Numbered from the stretch's first letter, positions 7,223 to 14,723 are shown. The stretch is 14,892 bases of DNA from Oscillospiraceae bacterium (GCA_900768245.1 CAAGCE010000057.1:1-14892), one strand, 5' to 3'. Program-made: numbers and translations. Notes: generated by a model not told the origin, from the sequence alone.

Positions 7223-8230
7223 ATGAGAATCACTCAGTCTATGACTGACAGAAAATATATTGCTCAGAACAATAGAATGCAGTCAAATATGCTCAAAAAT
7301 ATGACAAGGATAATGACTCAGAAGCAGTATACAAGAGCTTCCGAGGATTCCGTCAATGCAAGCAAGGCTCTTACAGTAAGACGTCAGCTCAAAAATCTTG
7401 ATATGTATGACGGCAACTTAAAGTCCTGCAAGGAATTTTTCACATCTGCCGAATCAAATCTTTATACAGTGGCAAACAATATCTATATAAATGTACAGAA
7501 CAAGCTTGAAACAGCCTGCAACGGTACATACGACCAGACACAGCTCGATATTTTCGCAGAAGAGATCGAACAGTATGCAAAGCTTTCAATGGAAACTCTG
7601 AACGGCGAATTTGCAGAGCGTAAAATTTTCGGCGGCACAAATAACTCACAGGTACCATTCACAACGGAAGTTGTAAACGGAAAGAACGTTGTAAAATATA
7701 ACGGTGTTTCCGTTGACGATGCCGCAGACCTCACAGTTTTCCCCGGCGGAGATCCTATTTATGTTGACATCGGCATAGGCATCAAGTATAACGCTCAGTA
7801 TGAGGTCGACCCTCAGACAGCTATGGACGTTTCCCTTAACGGTGCGGAAATAACAGGCTTCGGCTGCGAAAAGGACGCCGACGGAAACAAGACCTTCAGC
7901 AACAACTTCGTTCAGATGATGTTTGACGCTGCCGCAGCACTTAAAGACGGCGATGTCCCTTCCGCAAATGCAACTCTCGACAGACTCAACAAAGCAAATA
8001 CAAAAATTCTCACAGAAATAACAACACTCGGCACAAAGCAGAACAGCATTGATTTCTATGTTACCAAGAATGAGGATTACAGAACAAGCCTCAAGGAAAG
8101 ACAGAACGATGTTGAAGGCTGCGATATGAATAAGGAAATCACCGATTACGATGCAACAAACGCTGCATATCAGGCAATTCTCCAGATGAGTGCAAACATT
8201 CTTCCCAAGAGCATTTTTGATTTTATTTAA
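7223..8230 (+). CDS. flgL: flagellar hook-associated protein 3 (FlgL)
   Basis: A 335-aa flagellin-like junction protein. Its N-terminus (MRITQSMTDRKYIAQNNRMQ) and the helices after it are typical of FlgL, as is the flagellin-like C-terminal helix ending with DYDATNAAYQAILQMSANIL. It sits between FlgK and the filament. AGGAGGG lies 7 nt before the ATG, one of the strongest ribosome sites in the operon. The length is within the family range (about 300-400). A long open frame on the opposite strand of this gene is a by-product of its codon pattern. Confidence 0.95.
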   Translation: MRITQSMTDRKYIAQNNRMQSNMLKNMTRIMTQKQYTRASEDSVNASKALTVRRQLKNLDMYDGNLKSCKEFFTSAESNLYTVANNIYINVQNKLETACNGTYDQTQLDIFAEEIEQYAKLSMETLNGEFAERKIFGGTNNSQVPFTTEVVNGKNVVKYNGVSVDDAADLTVFPGGDPIYVDIGIGIKYNAQYEVDPQTAMDVSLNGAEITGFGCEKDADGNKTFSNNFVQMMFDAAAALKDGDVPSANATLDRLNKANTKILTEITTLGTKQNSIDFYVTKNEDYRTSLKERQNDVEGCDMNKEITDYDATNAAYQAILQMSANILPKSIFDFI

Positions 8231-8292
8231 GCAATAATACAGCATAATCAGTCTTATCACATTCACAATATAAGACAGGAGGCGGTTTTGAT

Positions 8293-8889
8293 ATGGAACA
8301 GCTGTTAAGTATAAAGCATATACCAATTAAAATTGAAGTTAAAGTTACAAGAGGAGAACTCAAGCCGAAAGAGCCTGAGGTAAAAGCTCCGTCGGTAAAA
8401 ATATCAAAGCAGAGCAATGGGGGCGTACAGGTCGCAGCACAGCCTTGTACAATTGATATTACTGCTCCGAGATATGATACCTACACCAAGTCACCTGTTT
8501 CGTCAGGCAGCGATGTGACACTTACATATGACGCTATCGCAAAGATGGCATACGGTTCGGACGACAGCATCGCACTTGACGGAGACAGCACAAAGATCGC
8601 CGCAAGAAGTGCGTCAAGCAGCATTGAAGCGATCTTGAACAAGCTTCCGAAAACAAAGAACAACAGCGTAAGCTATAACGAGGGTACACTCAGCATCAAT
8701 TACAGTATGGACAATTCCGACGGTCCCGATATTGCCGACCTTTCAAGCGGCTTTGAATTTATCCCGGGCAGCATTGAATTTGTCGTAAGCCAGATGCCTG
8801 ACCTTGAAATAGAATATCTCGGCGACCCGATATACTTCCCGAGAAGCGCTGACCCGAACTATAAAGGCGAGGTTGACGTTATCGCCTGA
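8293..8889 (+). CDS. DUF6470 (YviE-like) protein of unknown function
   Basis: A 198-aa protein in the slot between flgL and fliW that YviE/DUF6470 proteins hold in Bacillus and many Clostridia. The N-terminus has the short beta-like opening (IKHIPIKIEVKVTRGELKP), the middle is Ser/Asp/Lys-rich, and the C-terminus has GSIEFVVSQMPDLEIEYLGD followed by DPIYFPRSADPNY, which resembles family endings as I recall them. It has no signal peptide, membrane segment or catalytic motif. AGGAGG is well placed before the ATG, and the 62-nt gap after flgL is the largest between neighbouring genes of the operon apart from the 63 nt before flgN. The biochemical function is unknown; a flagellar role is inferred from context only. 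Confidence 0.75.
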   Translation: MEQLLSIKHIPIKIEVKVTRGELKPKEPEVKAPSVKISKQSNGGVQVAAQPCTIDITAPRYDTYTKSPVSSGSDVTLTYDAIAKMAYGSDDSIALDGDSTKIAARSASSSIEAILNKLPKTKNNSVSYNEGTLSINYSMDNSDGPDIADLSSGFEFIPGSIEFVVSQMPDLEIEYLGDPIYFPRSADPNYKGEVDVIA

Positions 8890-8913
8890 TGAATCAACGA
8901 AAGGTTTAACGTT

Positions 8914-9348
8914 ATGCTGATAAAAACCAGAGATTTCGGTGAAATAAATATTTCCGAGAATGAAATAATAAGCTTTCCAAAGGGTATTTACGCATTTGAG
9001 GATAACACAAGATTTGTTCTTATATCCCCCTGCGGTGAAAATAAGTACCCGATGTGGCTCCAGAGCCTTAACAACGATAACCTTTGCTTTATTGTTTTTG
9101 ACCCCAAGGAGTTTATCAATGACTATACGGTAACTGTTGATAAGGATTCCGCAGACGCAATAAAGCTTGCTGACAGCTCTGTTGTTGATTACCTTGCCAT
9201 TGCAGTCATTAGCGATGACTATGTAAATACAACAGTCAATCTGAAAAGCCCTATTGTAGTAAATTCGGATAACAATACAGCGATCCAGGTCATTGCTCAG
9301 GAAAGCTACCCCATCAAATTTCCTGTTTTTAAGAAGGAGGAAATCTGA
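8914..9348 (+). CDS. fliW: flagellar assembly factor FliW
   Basis: A 144-aa protein with family hallmarks: an early IISFPKGIYAFEDNTRFVLI segment (about 18-37), then PMWLQSLNNDNLCFIVFDP (about 46-64). FliW binds CsrA and blocks it; when flagellin builds up in the cytosol it takes FliW away, freeing CsrA to stop flagellin translation. The gene overlaps csrA by 1 nt (TGATG), so the two partners are translationally coupled. AAAGG stands about 9 nt before the ATG. The length is usual for the family. Confidence 0.95.
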   Translation: MLIKTRDFGEINISENEIISFPKGIYAFEDNTRFVLISPCGENKYPMWLQSLNNDNLCFIVFDPKEFINDYTVTVDKDSADAIKLADSSVVDYLAIAVISDDYVNTTVNLKSPIVVNSDNNTAIQVIAQESYPIKFPVFKKEEI

Positions 9349-9581
9349 TGCTTGTTATCACACGAAAACGGGACGAGGGATTTCTCATCGGTGAAAATAT
9401 AAAAGTGACCGTTGTGGAAATATCAAAGGACCGTGTAAAAATCGGTATAGACGCTCCGGGTGACGTAAAGATAGTGAGGAACGAGCTTTACGATACGGAG
9501 AAATTCAATATGCAGGCGGCAGTAAACAAACCGTCCGCAGATATGCTTGCTAAATTTATTGCGGGCAGAAAAAACGACTAA
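9348..9581 (+). CDS. csrA: translational regulator CsrA
   Basis: A 77-aa RNA-binding protein beginning MLVITRKRDEGFLIGENIKV, with the conserved core VKIGIDAPGDVKIVRNELY (about 40-58). It has the longer C-terminal tail of FliW-linked Firmicute CsrA compared with about 61 aa in E. coli. It binds GGA sites in mRNA leaders, classically that of flagellin, as a homodimer. The start overlaps the fliW stop by one base. Its ribosome site AAGAAGGAGG lies inside the fliW coding end and contains overlapping GGA triplets, so self-binding is possible but not shown. Confidence 0.96.
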   Translation: MLVITRKRDEGFLIGENIKVTVVEISKDRVKIGIDAPGDVKIVRNELYDTEKFNMQAAVNKPSADMLAKFIAGRKND

Positions 9582-9603
9582 TCATTTGAAAGGGTGACTT
9601 ATT

Positions 9604-11490
9604 ATGGCAAGCACTTCATCATCTTCTTCATCTTCTTCGATCAGTTCTTACCTCAGCGGTAACAGAATGGGCGGTCTTATTTCAGGTCTTGACACAGAAT
9701 CACTTGTAAAATCAATGGCTGCCAATACAAAGAACAGACTTAATACAAAAAAGCAGAAGCTCCAGACTCTTCAGTGGAAGCAGGAAAACTACCGCTCCAT
9801 TATATCAAAAATTTCCGACTTTCAGACAAAGTATCTGTCTGTAACAGCATCAGGCTCAGTTAAGTCCAATGCAAATATGAATAAGTATGTTGCAAAGTCC
9901 TCCGATCCAAAGGTTGTGGCTTCAGCTATTTCAACAGCTATCCCCGCAACATACCATATCAATAAGGCAACAGCCGCATCAGCAGCTTCTATCGCCTCTG
10001 AAGGCTCTGTTTCGGCAGATAAGGTATCTCTTGACTTCTCAGCAAATGAAAAGGGCAAGGAATACAAAGTAAATATGACTCTTGACGGAACAAAGCTTGA
10101 AGTTACATTCAAAGGCGGCGCCGACGCTGATGCAAGCAAGGCAAACTTCCTTGAAGCGGTAAATAACACTTTCAAGAACATCAAGGGCTCAGGTCAGGAA
10201 TTTAAATTCAATGACGGCACATCAGACCTTGTTTTTGATGATGCGGGCGATGGAATTTATCATACATTTGACGTTGGCTACAATAAAGAGGCAGTAGGAC
10301 TTGCAAACACAACATCAAGCAGAATGTCATATTCATCACATCTCGGTGATATTGCCTTTTCAAAGGATCTTAAAGCAGATTCCGACGGCAACTACAAAAT
10401 GTCTATCAACGGTGTTGATTTCAAATTCAATAAGGATACCACCATTTCAGGTATGCTCAGCCAGATAAACAATTCCGCTGCAGGAGTGAAAATGACTTTC
10501 AGCTCTATTACACAGTCATTCTCTCTTGAATCAAAAACAACAGGCACAGCAGGCTCTATTTCCATTACTCAGGACGGAACAAACCTTGCAAACGTCCTCT
10601 TTAATACGGATAAAGACCTTTCACAGGAGATCCGCGGAGTAAACGGTACGATTTCCGTAAGCACAGACGGCGTAAATTACAAAACATATACAAGCGCATC
10701 AAACTCCTATACATTTGACGGCACAACTATCGACATCACCTCCATAGGCAACTTTGAAGCCACAGGCGATGTTGAAGAAATAACAGTTGCAACCTCAAGA
10801 GATACAAGCAGCATCAAGGATACTGTTGTAAAATTTATCGAATCCTATAATGAGCTTCTTTCCGACCTTTACGGAACAGTAAACACTTCCAGACCGAAGA
10901 AGAACGGCAGCTATTATGACCCTCTTACTGAGGAGCAGGAAGGCGAAATGGAACAGAGCGACATTGAAAAATGGAACGAGCAGGCTAAACAGGGTCTTCT
11001 CTACCACGATAACTATACAACAAAGTTCCTTTCAAATATCCGTACAGCAATGACTGCTTCTGTTGACGGTTTCTCTCTTGCCGATATGGGCATCACAGTT
11101 TCCTCAACACTCAGCGACTACGGCAAGCTTATTATCGACGAGCAGAAGCTTGACGCTTCCATTGAAAGCTACGGCGACCAGATAGCAAACTTCTTCACCA
11201 ATACAACAGACGGTCTTGCCGCAAAGGTTTCAAATGTTGTTGACAGTGCTGTCTCCAAGGATCCAAAAAAGACAGGCTATCTCACACAGCTTGCAGGTAT
11301 CGAAAACACATCAACAGCTGAAAAGAGCACTCTTTACAGCCAGATAAGCAGCCTCCAGCGTCTTATTTCCAGCCTTGAGGACAGATACGAAAATGAGCTT
11401 GAAAGATACTGGAACCAGTTCTCTAACCTTGAAAGCTATATGAATCAGATGCAGAACCAGTCATCTTCATTATTCGGAAGCAATCAATAA
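9604..11490 (+). CDS. fliD: flagellar filament cap protein FliD
   Basis: A 628-aa cap protein, within the upper part of the family's length range. After an unusual Ser run (residues 3-13) comes the typical N-terminal stretch GGLISGLDTESLVKSM and a coiled coil rich in Lys/Gln. The C-terminal coil (about 580-628) ends in the usual pattern of Asn/Gln/Ser (YMNQMQNQSSSLFGSNQ). FliD folds incoming flagellin at the filament tip outside the cell. The middle is Thr/Asp/Ser-rich and exposed. AAAGGGTG precedes the ATG at 7 nt. It comes directly after csrA, with no flagellin gene between them. The next gene, fliS, encodes a flagellin chaperone. Confidence 0.95.
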   Translation: MASTSSSSSSSSISSYLSGNRMGGLISGLDTESLVKSMAANTKNRLNTKKQKLQTLQWKQENYRSIISKISDFQTKYLSVTASGSVKSNANMNKYVAKSSDPKVVASAISTAIPATYHINKATAASAASIASEGSVSADKVSLDFSANEKGKEYKVNMTLDGTKLEVTFKGGADADASKANFLEAVNNTFKNIKGSGQEFKFNDGTSDLVFDDAGDGIYHTFDVGYNKEAVGLANTTSSRMSYSSHLGDIAFSKDLKADSDGNYKMSINGVDFKFNKDTTISGMLSQINNSAAGVKMTFSSITQSFSLESKTTGTAGSISITQDGTNLANVLFNTDKDLSQEIRGVNGTISVSTDGVNYKTYTSASNSYTFDGTTIDITSIGNFEATGDVEEITVATSRDTSSIKDTVVKFIESYNELLSDLYGTVNTSRPKKNGSYYDPLTEEQEGEMEQSDIEKWNEQAKQGLLYHDNYTTKFLSNIRTAMTASVDGFSLADMGITVSSTLSDYGKLIIDEQKLDASIESYGDQIANFFTNTTDGLAAKVSNVVDSAVSKDPKKTGYLTQLAGIENTSTAEKSTLYSQISSLQRLISSLEDRYENELERYWNQFSNLESYMNQMQNQSSSLFGSNQ

Positions 11491-11518
11491 AATATTGTAA
11501 AAGCAGGTGGCAATTCTG

Positions 11519-11884
11519 ATGATGCAGAATCCTTACCAGAAATATATGAATCAGGTCGTTACGACCATGACCCCGGCGCAGCTCCTTATCGCCCTTTATG
11601 ACAAGGCGATAACCGAGCTGAACAAGGCAATACTGTACATAGAGGATAAAAACATACCGAAAGCACATAATTCTATAGTCCGTGTTTCAGAGATCGTGGA
11701 CGCACTTGATGCAAGCCTTAAAGAAAAGTATGAGATCTCGGATAATCTTGCAGCATTGTATGAATTTTTCCGTGAACAGCTTGTGCAGGCCAATATAAAG
11801 AAAGACCCTGAAATATTAAAGTCGCTTATACCATTCTTTCAGGATCTTCACGACTCATTTGAAGAGGCAAGCAAAAAGCTCTGA
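11519..11884 (+). CDS. fliS: flagellin export chaperone FliS
   Basis: A 121-aa all-helical protein with the FliS opening NPYQKYMNQVVTTMTPAQLL and the following LYDKAITELNKA helix. FliS binds the C-terminal tail of flagellin and keeps it unpolymerised until export. I take the ATG at 11519 because AGCAGGTGG ends 8 nt before it and family members start with M(M)xNPY; a GTG at 11507 would overlap the ribosome site. The length is typical (120-135 aa). Confidence 0.94.
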   Translation: MMQNPYQKYMNQVVTTMTPAQLLIALYDKAITELNKAILYIEDKNIPKAHNSIVRVSEIVDALDASLKEKYEISDNLAALYEFFREQLVQANIKKDPEILKSLIPFFQDLHDSFEEASKKL

Positions 11885-11910
11885 CTTGTCTCAGATTGGG
11901 GAGATATGAT

Positions 11911-12378
11911 TTGAGTAAACCCATCATCGACCTTATGGACGACAAGATAAAGCAGCTTGAGCGATATAATGAAGTTACCACACAGATCATATCCGAGGAT
12001 ATTGACAGCGTAGGCGAGCTTCTTGACGAACGCCAGCAGATAATCGCTGCAATGGACGGAATATCGCTTGATATAAAGCAGTTTGTCAATGACCAGTCCA
12101 TCGAACGCAGAGATAAGATAAATGCTCTGCTCAACTTTGAGGACATCGGCGAGCTTAACGGTGAGCTTCAGCTTTTGCAGGAAAAAATAAAGCGTGTTCA
12201 GGCACTCCGCAGCGAAATAAAGAGCAACGATACGATAGCTTTCAACCGTATCAAAAAAGAGCGTGACGACCTTAAAGCAAAGCTTGAAAATGCTGCCAAA
12301 AGCAAACAGGTCGTAGATTATTTCTCACAGACCTCAGTTGATGTTACCAAGGGAGCAAGGCTTAATCTCAAAAATTAA
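11911..12378 (+). CDS. probable FliT-like / FlgN-like flagellar chaperone (coiled coil)
   Basis: A 155-aa charged, helical protein with long heptad-like stretches (about 8-130) and no signal or membrane segment. It is the last gene of the operon, directly after fliS, the place held by fliT in Bacillus; FliT-type proteins chaperone FliD. Sequence similarity to FliT cannot be judged by eye because the family is very divergent, and an unrelated FlgN-type protein is possible. The start is the TTG at 11911, with GGGGAG 7 nt upstream; an earlier in-frame TTG at 11896 lies before that site and is unlikely. Confidence 0.65.
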   Translation: MSKPIIDLMDDKIKQLERYNEVTTQIISEDIDSVGELLDERQQIIAAMDGISLDIKQFVNDQSIERRDKINALLNFEDIGELNGELQLLQEKIKRVQALRSEIKSNDTIAFNRIKKERDDLKAKLENAAKSKQVVDYFSQTSVDVTKGARLNLKN

Positions 12379-12393
12379 AAGCACGAATAACAG

Positions 12394-12438
12394 CGGATAA
12401 TGTCCATAGAAATATGGCTGTTATCCGTTTTATTTTTT
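12394..12438 (+). terminator. strong terminator ending the flagellar operon
   Basis: CGGATAA (12394-12400) pairs with TTATCCG (12421-12427). Inside, CCATA and TATGG pair over a GAAA loop, with a small internal bulge between the two stems. TTTTATTTTTT follows. It lies 15 nt after the last flagellar stop codon. Confidence 0.9.
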
Positions 12439-12447
12439 AAAATTTGC

Positions 12448-12476
12448 TTGCATAATCATATAAATTATTGTATAAT
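12448..12476 (+). promoter_or_regulatory. probable sigma-A promoter of tRNA-Arg
   Basis: TATAAT (12471-12476) is a perfect -10, 11 nt before the mature tRNA. A weak -35, TTGCAT (12448-12453), is spaced by 17 bp. The spacer is very AT-rich. It follows the flagellar terminator directly, so the tRNA should be transcribed on its own. Confidence 0.7.
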
Positions 12477-12487
12477 AAAAAAGCAAT

Positions 12488-12564
<77 letters not shown>

Positions 12565-12575
12565 TATTTTTCAGA

Positions 12576-12600
12576 GGGCGGTAATACCGTCCTTACTTTT
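12576..12600 (+). terminator. weak candidate terminator after tRNA-Arg
   Basis: GGGCGGT (12576-12582) and ACCGTCC (12586-12592) can form 7 pairs with one G-U pair, over a tight 3-nt loop, followed by TTACTTTT. The T-run is interrupted, so the rRNA pseudouridine synthase gene downstream might be partly read from the tRNA promoter; no better promoter is seen in the short gap. Confidence 0.45.
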
Positions 12601-12626
12601 ATCCGTATATGAAAGGACTGAACAAA

Positions 12627-13364
12627 ATGTCCGAAAGAAAAAAGGGCGCAGAACGTCTTGACAAGTTCCTCTCAAACCAGCTGAATATCTCACGAAATGA
12701 CGCAAAAGAGCTTATAAAGAAACGACTTGTGACCGTAAACAATATTGCGGCAAGGCTTTATGAGATGAAGGTTGACCCCGAAAACGACAGCGTTATCTCA
12801 GAGGGAAAAGCCGTAACATACCGAAAGCATATTTATCTTATGATGAACAAGCCTCAGGGAGTGGTCTGCTCGACCCGTGACGGCGAATCAAAAACAGTCC
12901 TTGACCTTGTGCCAAAGGAGTATATGCGCAGCGGTCTGTTCCCCGCAGGACGTCTTGACAAGGACACAGAGGGGTTTGTGCTTATCACGGACGACGGCGC
13001 ACTTGCACACAGTATCCTCTCCCCCAAAAAACACGTCAGCAAGGTATACTATGCCGAGCTTGAAAGTCCTGCCGAAGAGTTTTACAAAGCGGAATTTGAA
13101 AGCGGTATGAAGATAGACGGCGGAGATATTTGCCTGCCGGCAAAAATAGAGCTGCTTGACGACCCGCATAATGTGCTGATAACAATAAAAGAGGGAATGT
13201 ATCACCAGATAAAGCGTATGGCAGAAGCACTTGGAAATAAAGTGGTATATTTAAAGCGCATACAAATGGGCGGAGTAAAGCTTGACGAAAAGCTGGCCCT
13301 CGGCGAGTGCAGGGAAATGTTGCACAAAGAAATCCAAAATCTTTATACAGATTTTCAAGCCTGA
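12627..13364 (+). CDS. RsuA/RluB-family rRNA pseudouridine synthase
   Basis: A 245-aa enzyme that turns a uridine in rRNA into pseudouridine. An S4 RNA-binding domain (about 8-60, RLDKFLSNQLNISRNDAKEL) is followed by the synthase domain with MNKPQGVV (73-80), the catalytic motif GRLDKDTEG (98-106; catalytic Asp D101) and YHQIKRM (192-198). In the family the residue after TEG is usually Leu; here it is Phe. Whether it acts on 16S (RsuA-like) or 23S (RluB/RluF-like) cannot be told from the sequence. The ATG at 12627 has AAAGGA 9 nt upstream; an ATG at 12609 has no ribosome site. A hairpin near the stop (AAAATCT/AGATTTT) lacks a following T-run, so no good terminator is seen. Confidence 0.92.
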   Translation: MSERKKGAERLDKFLSNQLNISRNDAKELIKKRLVTVNNIAARLYEMKVDPENDSVISEGKAVTYRKHIYLMMNKPQGVVCSTRDGESKTVLDLVPKEYMRSGLFPAGRLDKDTEGFVLITDDGALAHSILSPKKHVSKVYYAELESPAEEFYKAEFESGMKIDGGDICLPAKIELLDDPHNVLITIKEGMYHQIKRMAEALGNKVVYLKRIQMGGVKLDEKLALGECREMLHKEIQNLYTDFQA

Positions 13365-13399
13365 AGACGTGCCTGTTATTTTTTCGTCAAACTAAATAA

Positions 13400-13428
13400 A
13401 TAAGTTTTTATAAGTTTAGTTAATAAGT
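13400..13428 (+). repeat. three ATAAGT direct repeats upstream of the msmX-type promoter
   Basis: ATAAGT occurs at 13400-13405, 13410-13415 and 13423-13428, the first two starting one helix turn apart (10 bp), directly before the -35 box. AACTAAA (13390-13396) and TTTAGTT (13415-13421) also form an inverted repeat across the same stretch. These could be binding sites for a regulator, or chance in AT-rich DNA. Confidence 0.35.
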
Positions 13429-13431
13429 GAC

Positions 13432-13461
13432 TTGAAATTTATAGCTGAAATTTGGTATTAT
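13432..13461 (+). promoter_or_regulatory. sigma-A promoter of the msmX-type gene
   Basis: TTGAAA (13432-13437), an 18-bp spacer and TATTAT (13456-13461). It lies 56 bp upstream of the start codon. I saw no catabolite-repression (cre) box in this gap. Confidence 0.75.
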
Positions 13462-13470
13462 ATTAACATA

Positions 13471-13487
13471 GCCGAAAGTATGTCGGC
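13471..13487 (+). other. 5'-end hairpin in the msmX-type leader
   Basis: GCCGA (13471-13475) pairs with TCGGC (13483-13487) over a 7-nt loop, starting within a few bases of the expected transcript start. It recalls the start-site hairpins of the rRNA promoters and of flgM in this window, and may protect the mRNA 5' end. Confidence 0.5.
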
Positions 13488-13517
13488 AAGACTATTTTAA
13501 TTGGGAGGTCCGCTAAC

Positions 13518-14660
13518 ATGGCAAGTTTGTCACTTCGTTCAATCTATAAGAAATACCCTGGCGGTGTTGTTGCCGTTTCAGACGTAAATTTGGAAATCAA
13601 GGATAAGGAATTTATCATTCTCGTAGGTCCTTCAGGCTGCGGTAAATCTACAACTCTTCGTATGATCGCAGGTCTTGAAGAAATCTCTGAGGGTGAACTT
13701 TATATCGGCGACCGTCTTGTAAACGACGTTGCCCCTAAGGACAGAGATATTGCGATGGTTTTCCAGAACTACGCTCTGTATCCTCATATGACAGTATTCG
13801 AGAATATGGCTTTCGGTCTTAAGCTCAGAAAAGTTCCTAAGGACGAGATCAGCCGTAAGGTTGAAGAAGCCGCTCGTATTCTTGATATTTCACATCTCCT
13901 TGACAGAAAGCCAAAGGCTCTCTCCGGCGGTCAGCGTCAGCGTGTTGCGCTCGGTCGTGCTATCGTTCGTGAACCTCAGGTATTCCTCCTCGACGAACCG
14001 CTCTCAAACCTCGATGCTAAACTGAGAGCACAGATGAGAACCGAGATCTCCAAGCTCCACCAGAAGCTCGGTACAACATTTATCTACGTAACACATGACC
14101 AGACAGAAGCTATGACAATGGGTGACCGTATCGTAGTTATGAAGGATGGTTTCATTCAGCAGGTTGATTCACCGCAGAACCTCTATACAAACCCTGTAAA
14201 CCTCTTCGTTGCAGGATTCATGGGTTCACCTCAGATGAACTTCATCGATTCTGTTCTCAGAAAGATCGAAGGCAAGTACACAATCGAATTCGGTTCTGAA
14301 GATACTAAGACAACACGTGGTAAGAAGTTCTATGTTGAGCTTCCGGAATCCAAGGTTGACGAAGTAGTTCTTTCCGAATATGTTGATAAGGAGATCATCT
14401 TCGGTATTCGTCCTGAGAATATCCACGATGAAGAAATGTTCCTCTCAGCTGCTAAGACAGGTGTCATCGACTGTGACGTTGAAATTACAGAAATGATGGG
14501 TGCTGAAACATACCTCTACCTCAACTGTGAAGGTATTCCTCTTACAGCAAGAGTTGATCCGAGATCAACAGCTCGTCCACAGGATAAGATCAAGGTTGCT
14601 ATCGATCCTAATAAGGTTCACATCTTTGATAAGGAAACAGAAAAGACAATCGTAAACTGA
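13518..14660 (+). CDS. msmX: MsmX/UgpC-type sugar ABC transporter ATP-binding protein
   Basis: A 380-aa ATPase of the CUT1 sugar importer family. Walker A GPSGCGKST (37-45), Q-loop Q83 (VFQNYALYPHMT), signature LSGGQ (135-139), Walker B VFLLDE (155-160) and H-loop H193 are all present, followed by the family's C-terminal regulatory (TOBE-like) domain from about 230, with FGIRPENI. It should power uptake of oligosaccharides from the cytosolic face of the membrane. No permease or binding-protein gene lies beside it; in Firmicutes such stand-alone MsmX proteins serve several importers encoded elsewhere. GGGAGG stands 9 nt before the ATG. It has its own promoter and terminator. The symbol is by family resemblance; UgpC or MsmK naming would be equally defensible. 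Confidence 0.92.
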   Translation: MASLSLRSIYKKYPGGVVAVSDVNLEIKDKEFIILVGPSGCGKSTTLRMIAGLEEISEGELYIGDRLVNDVAPKDRDIAMVFQNYALYPHMTVFENMAFGLKLRKVPKDEISRKVEEAARILDISHLLDRKPKALSGGQRQRVALGRAIVREPQVFLLDEPLSNLDAKLRAQMRTEISKLHQKLGTTFIYVTHDQTEAMTMGDRIVVMKDGFIQQVDSPQNLYTNPVNLFVAGFMGSPQMNFIDSVLRKIEGKYTIEFGSEDTKTTRGKKFYVELPESKVDEVVLSEYVDKEIIFGIRPENIHDEEMFLSAAKTGVIDCDVEITEMMGAETYLYLNCEGIPLTARVDPRSTARPQDKIKVAIDPNKVHIFDKETEKTIVN

Positions 14661-14692
14661 TTTCCCCTGTACTTGATCCAATTGAACATATT

Positions 14693-14723
14693 AACGGCTC
14701 TCTTTCTCAGAGAGCCGTTTTTT
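14693..14723 (+). terminator. strong rho-independent terminator of the msmX-type gene
   Basis: A perfect 11-bp stem (AACGGCTCTCT / AGAGAGCCGTT) over the 5-nt loop TTCTC, running into T6. It lies 32 nt after the stop codon. Confidence 0.95.

Noticed and set aside
7646..8326. 226-aa minus-strand open frame opposite flgL
   Set aside because: It lies almost entirely inside the well-supported flgL gene, is Cys/Val/Ile-rich with no family resemblance, and fits a codon-bias by-product.
9582..9603. Separate promoter between csrA and fliD
   Set aside because: The 22-nt gap holds only the fliD ribosome site; no sigma-28 or sigma-A boxes were seen.
9822..10184. 120-aa minus-strand frame opposite fliD
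   Set aside because: It is the antisense of an Ala/Ser-rich part of fliD, with no start signal or motif of its own.
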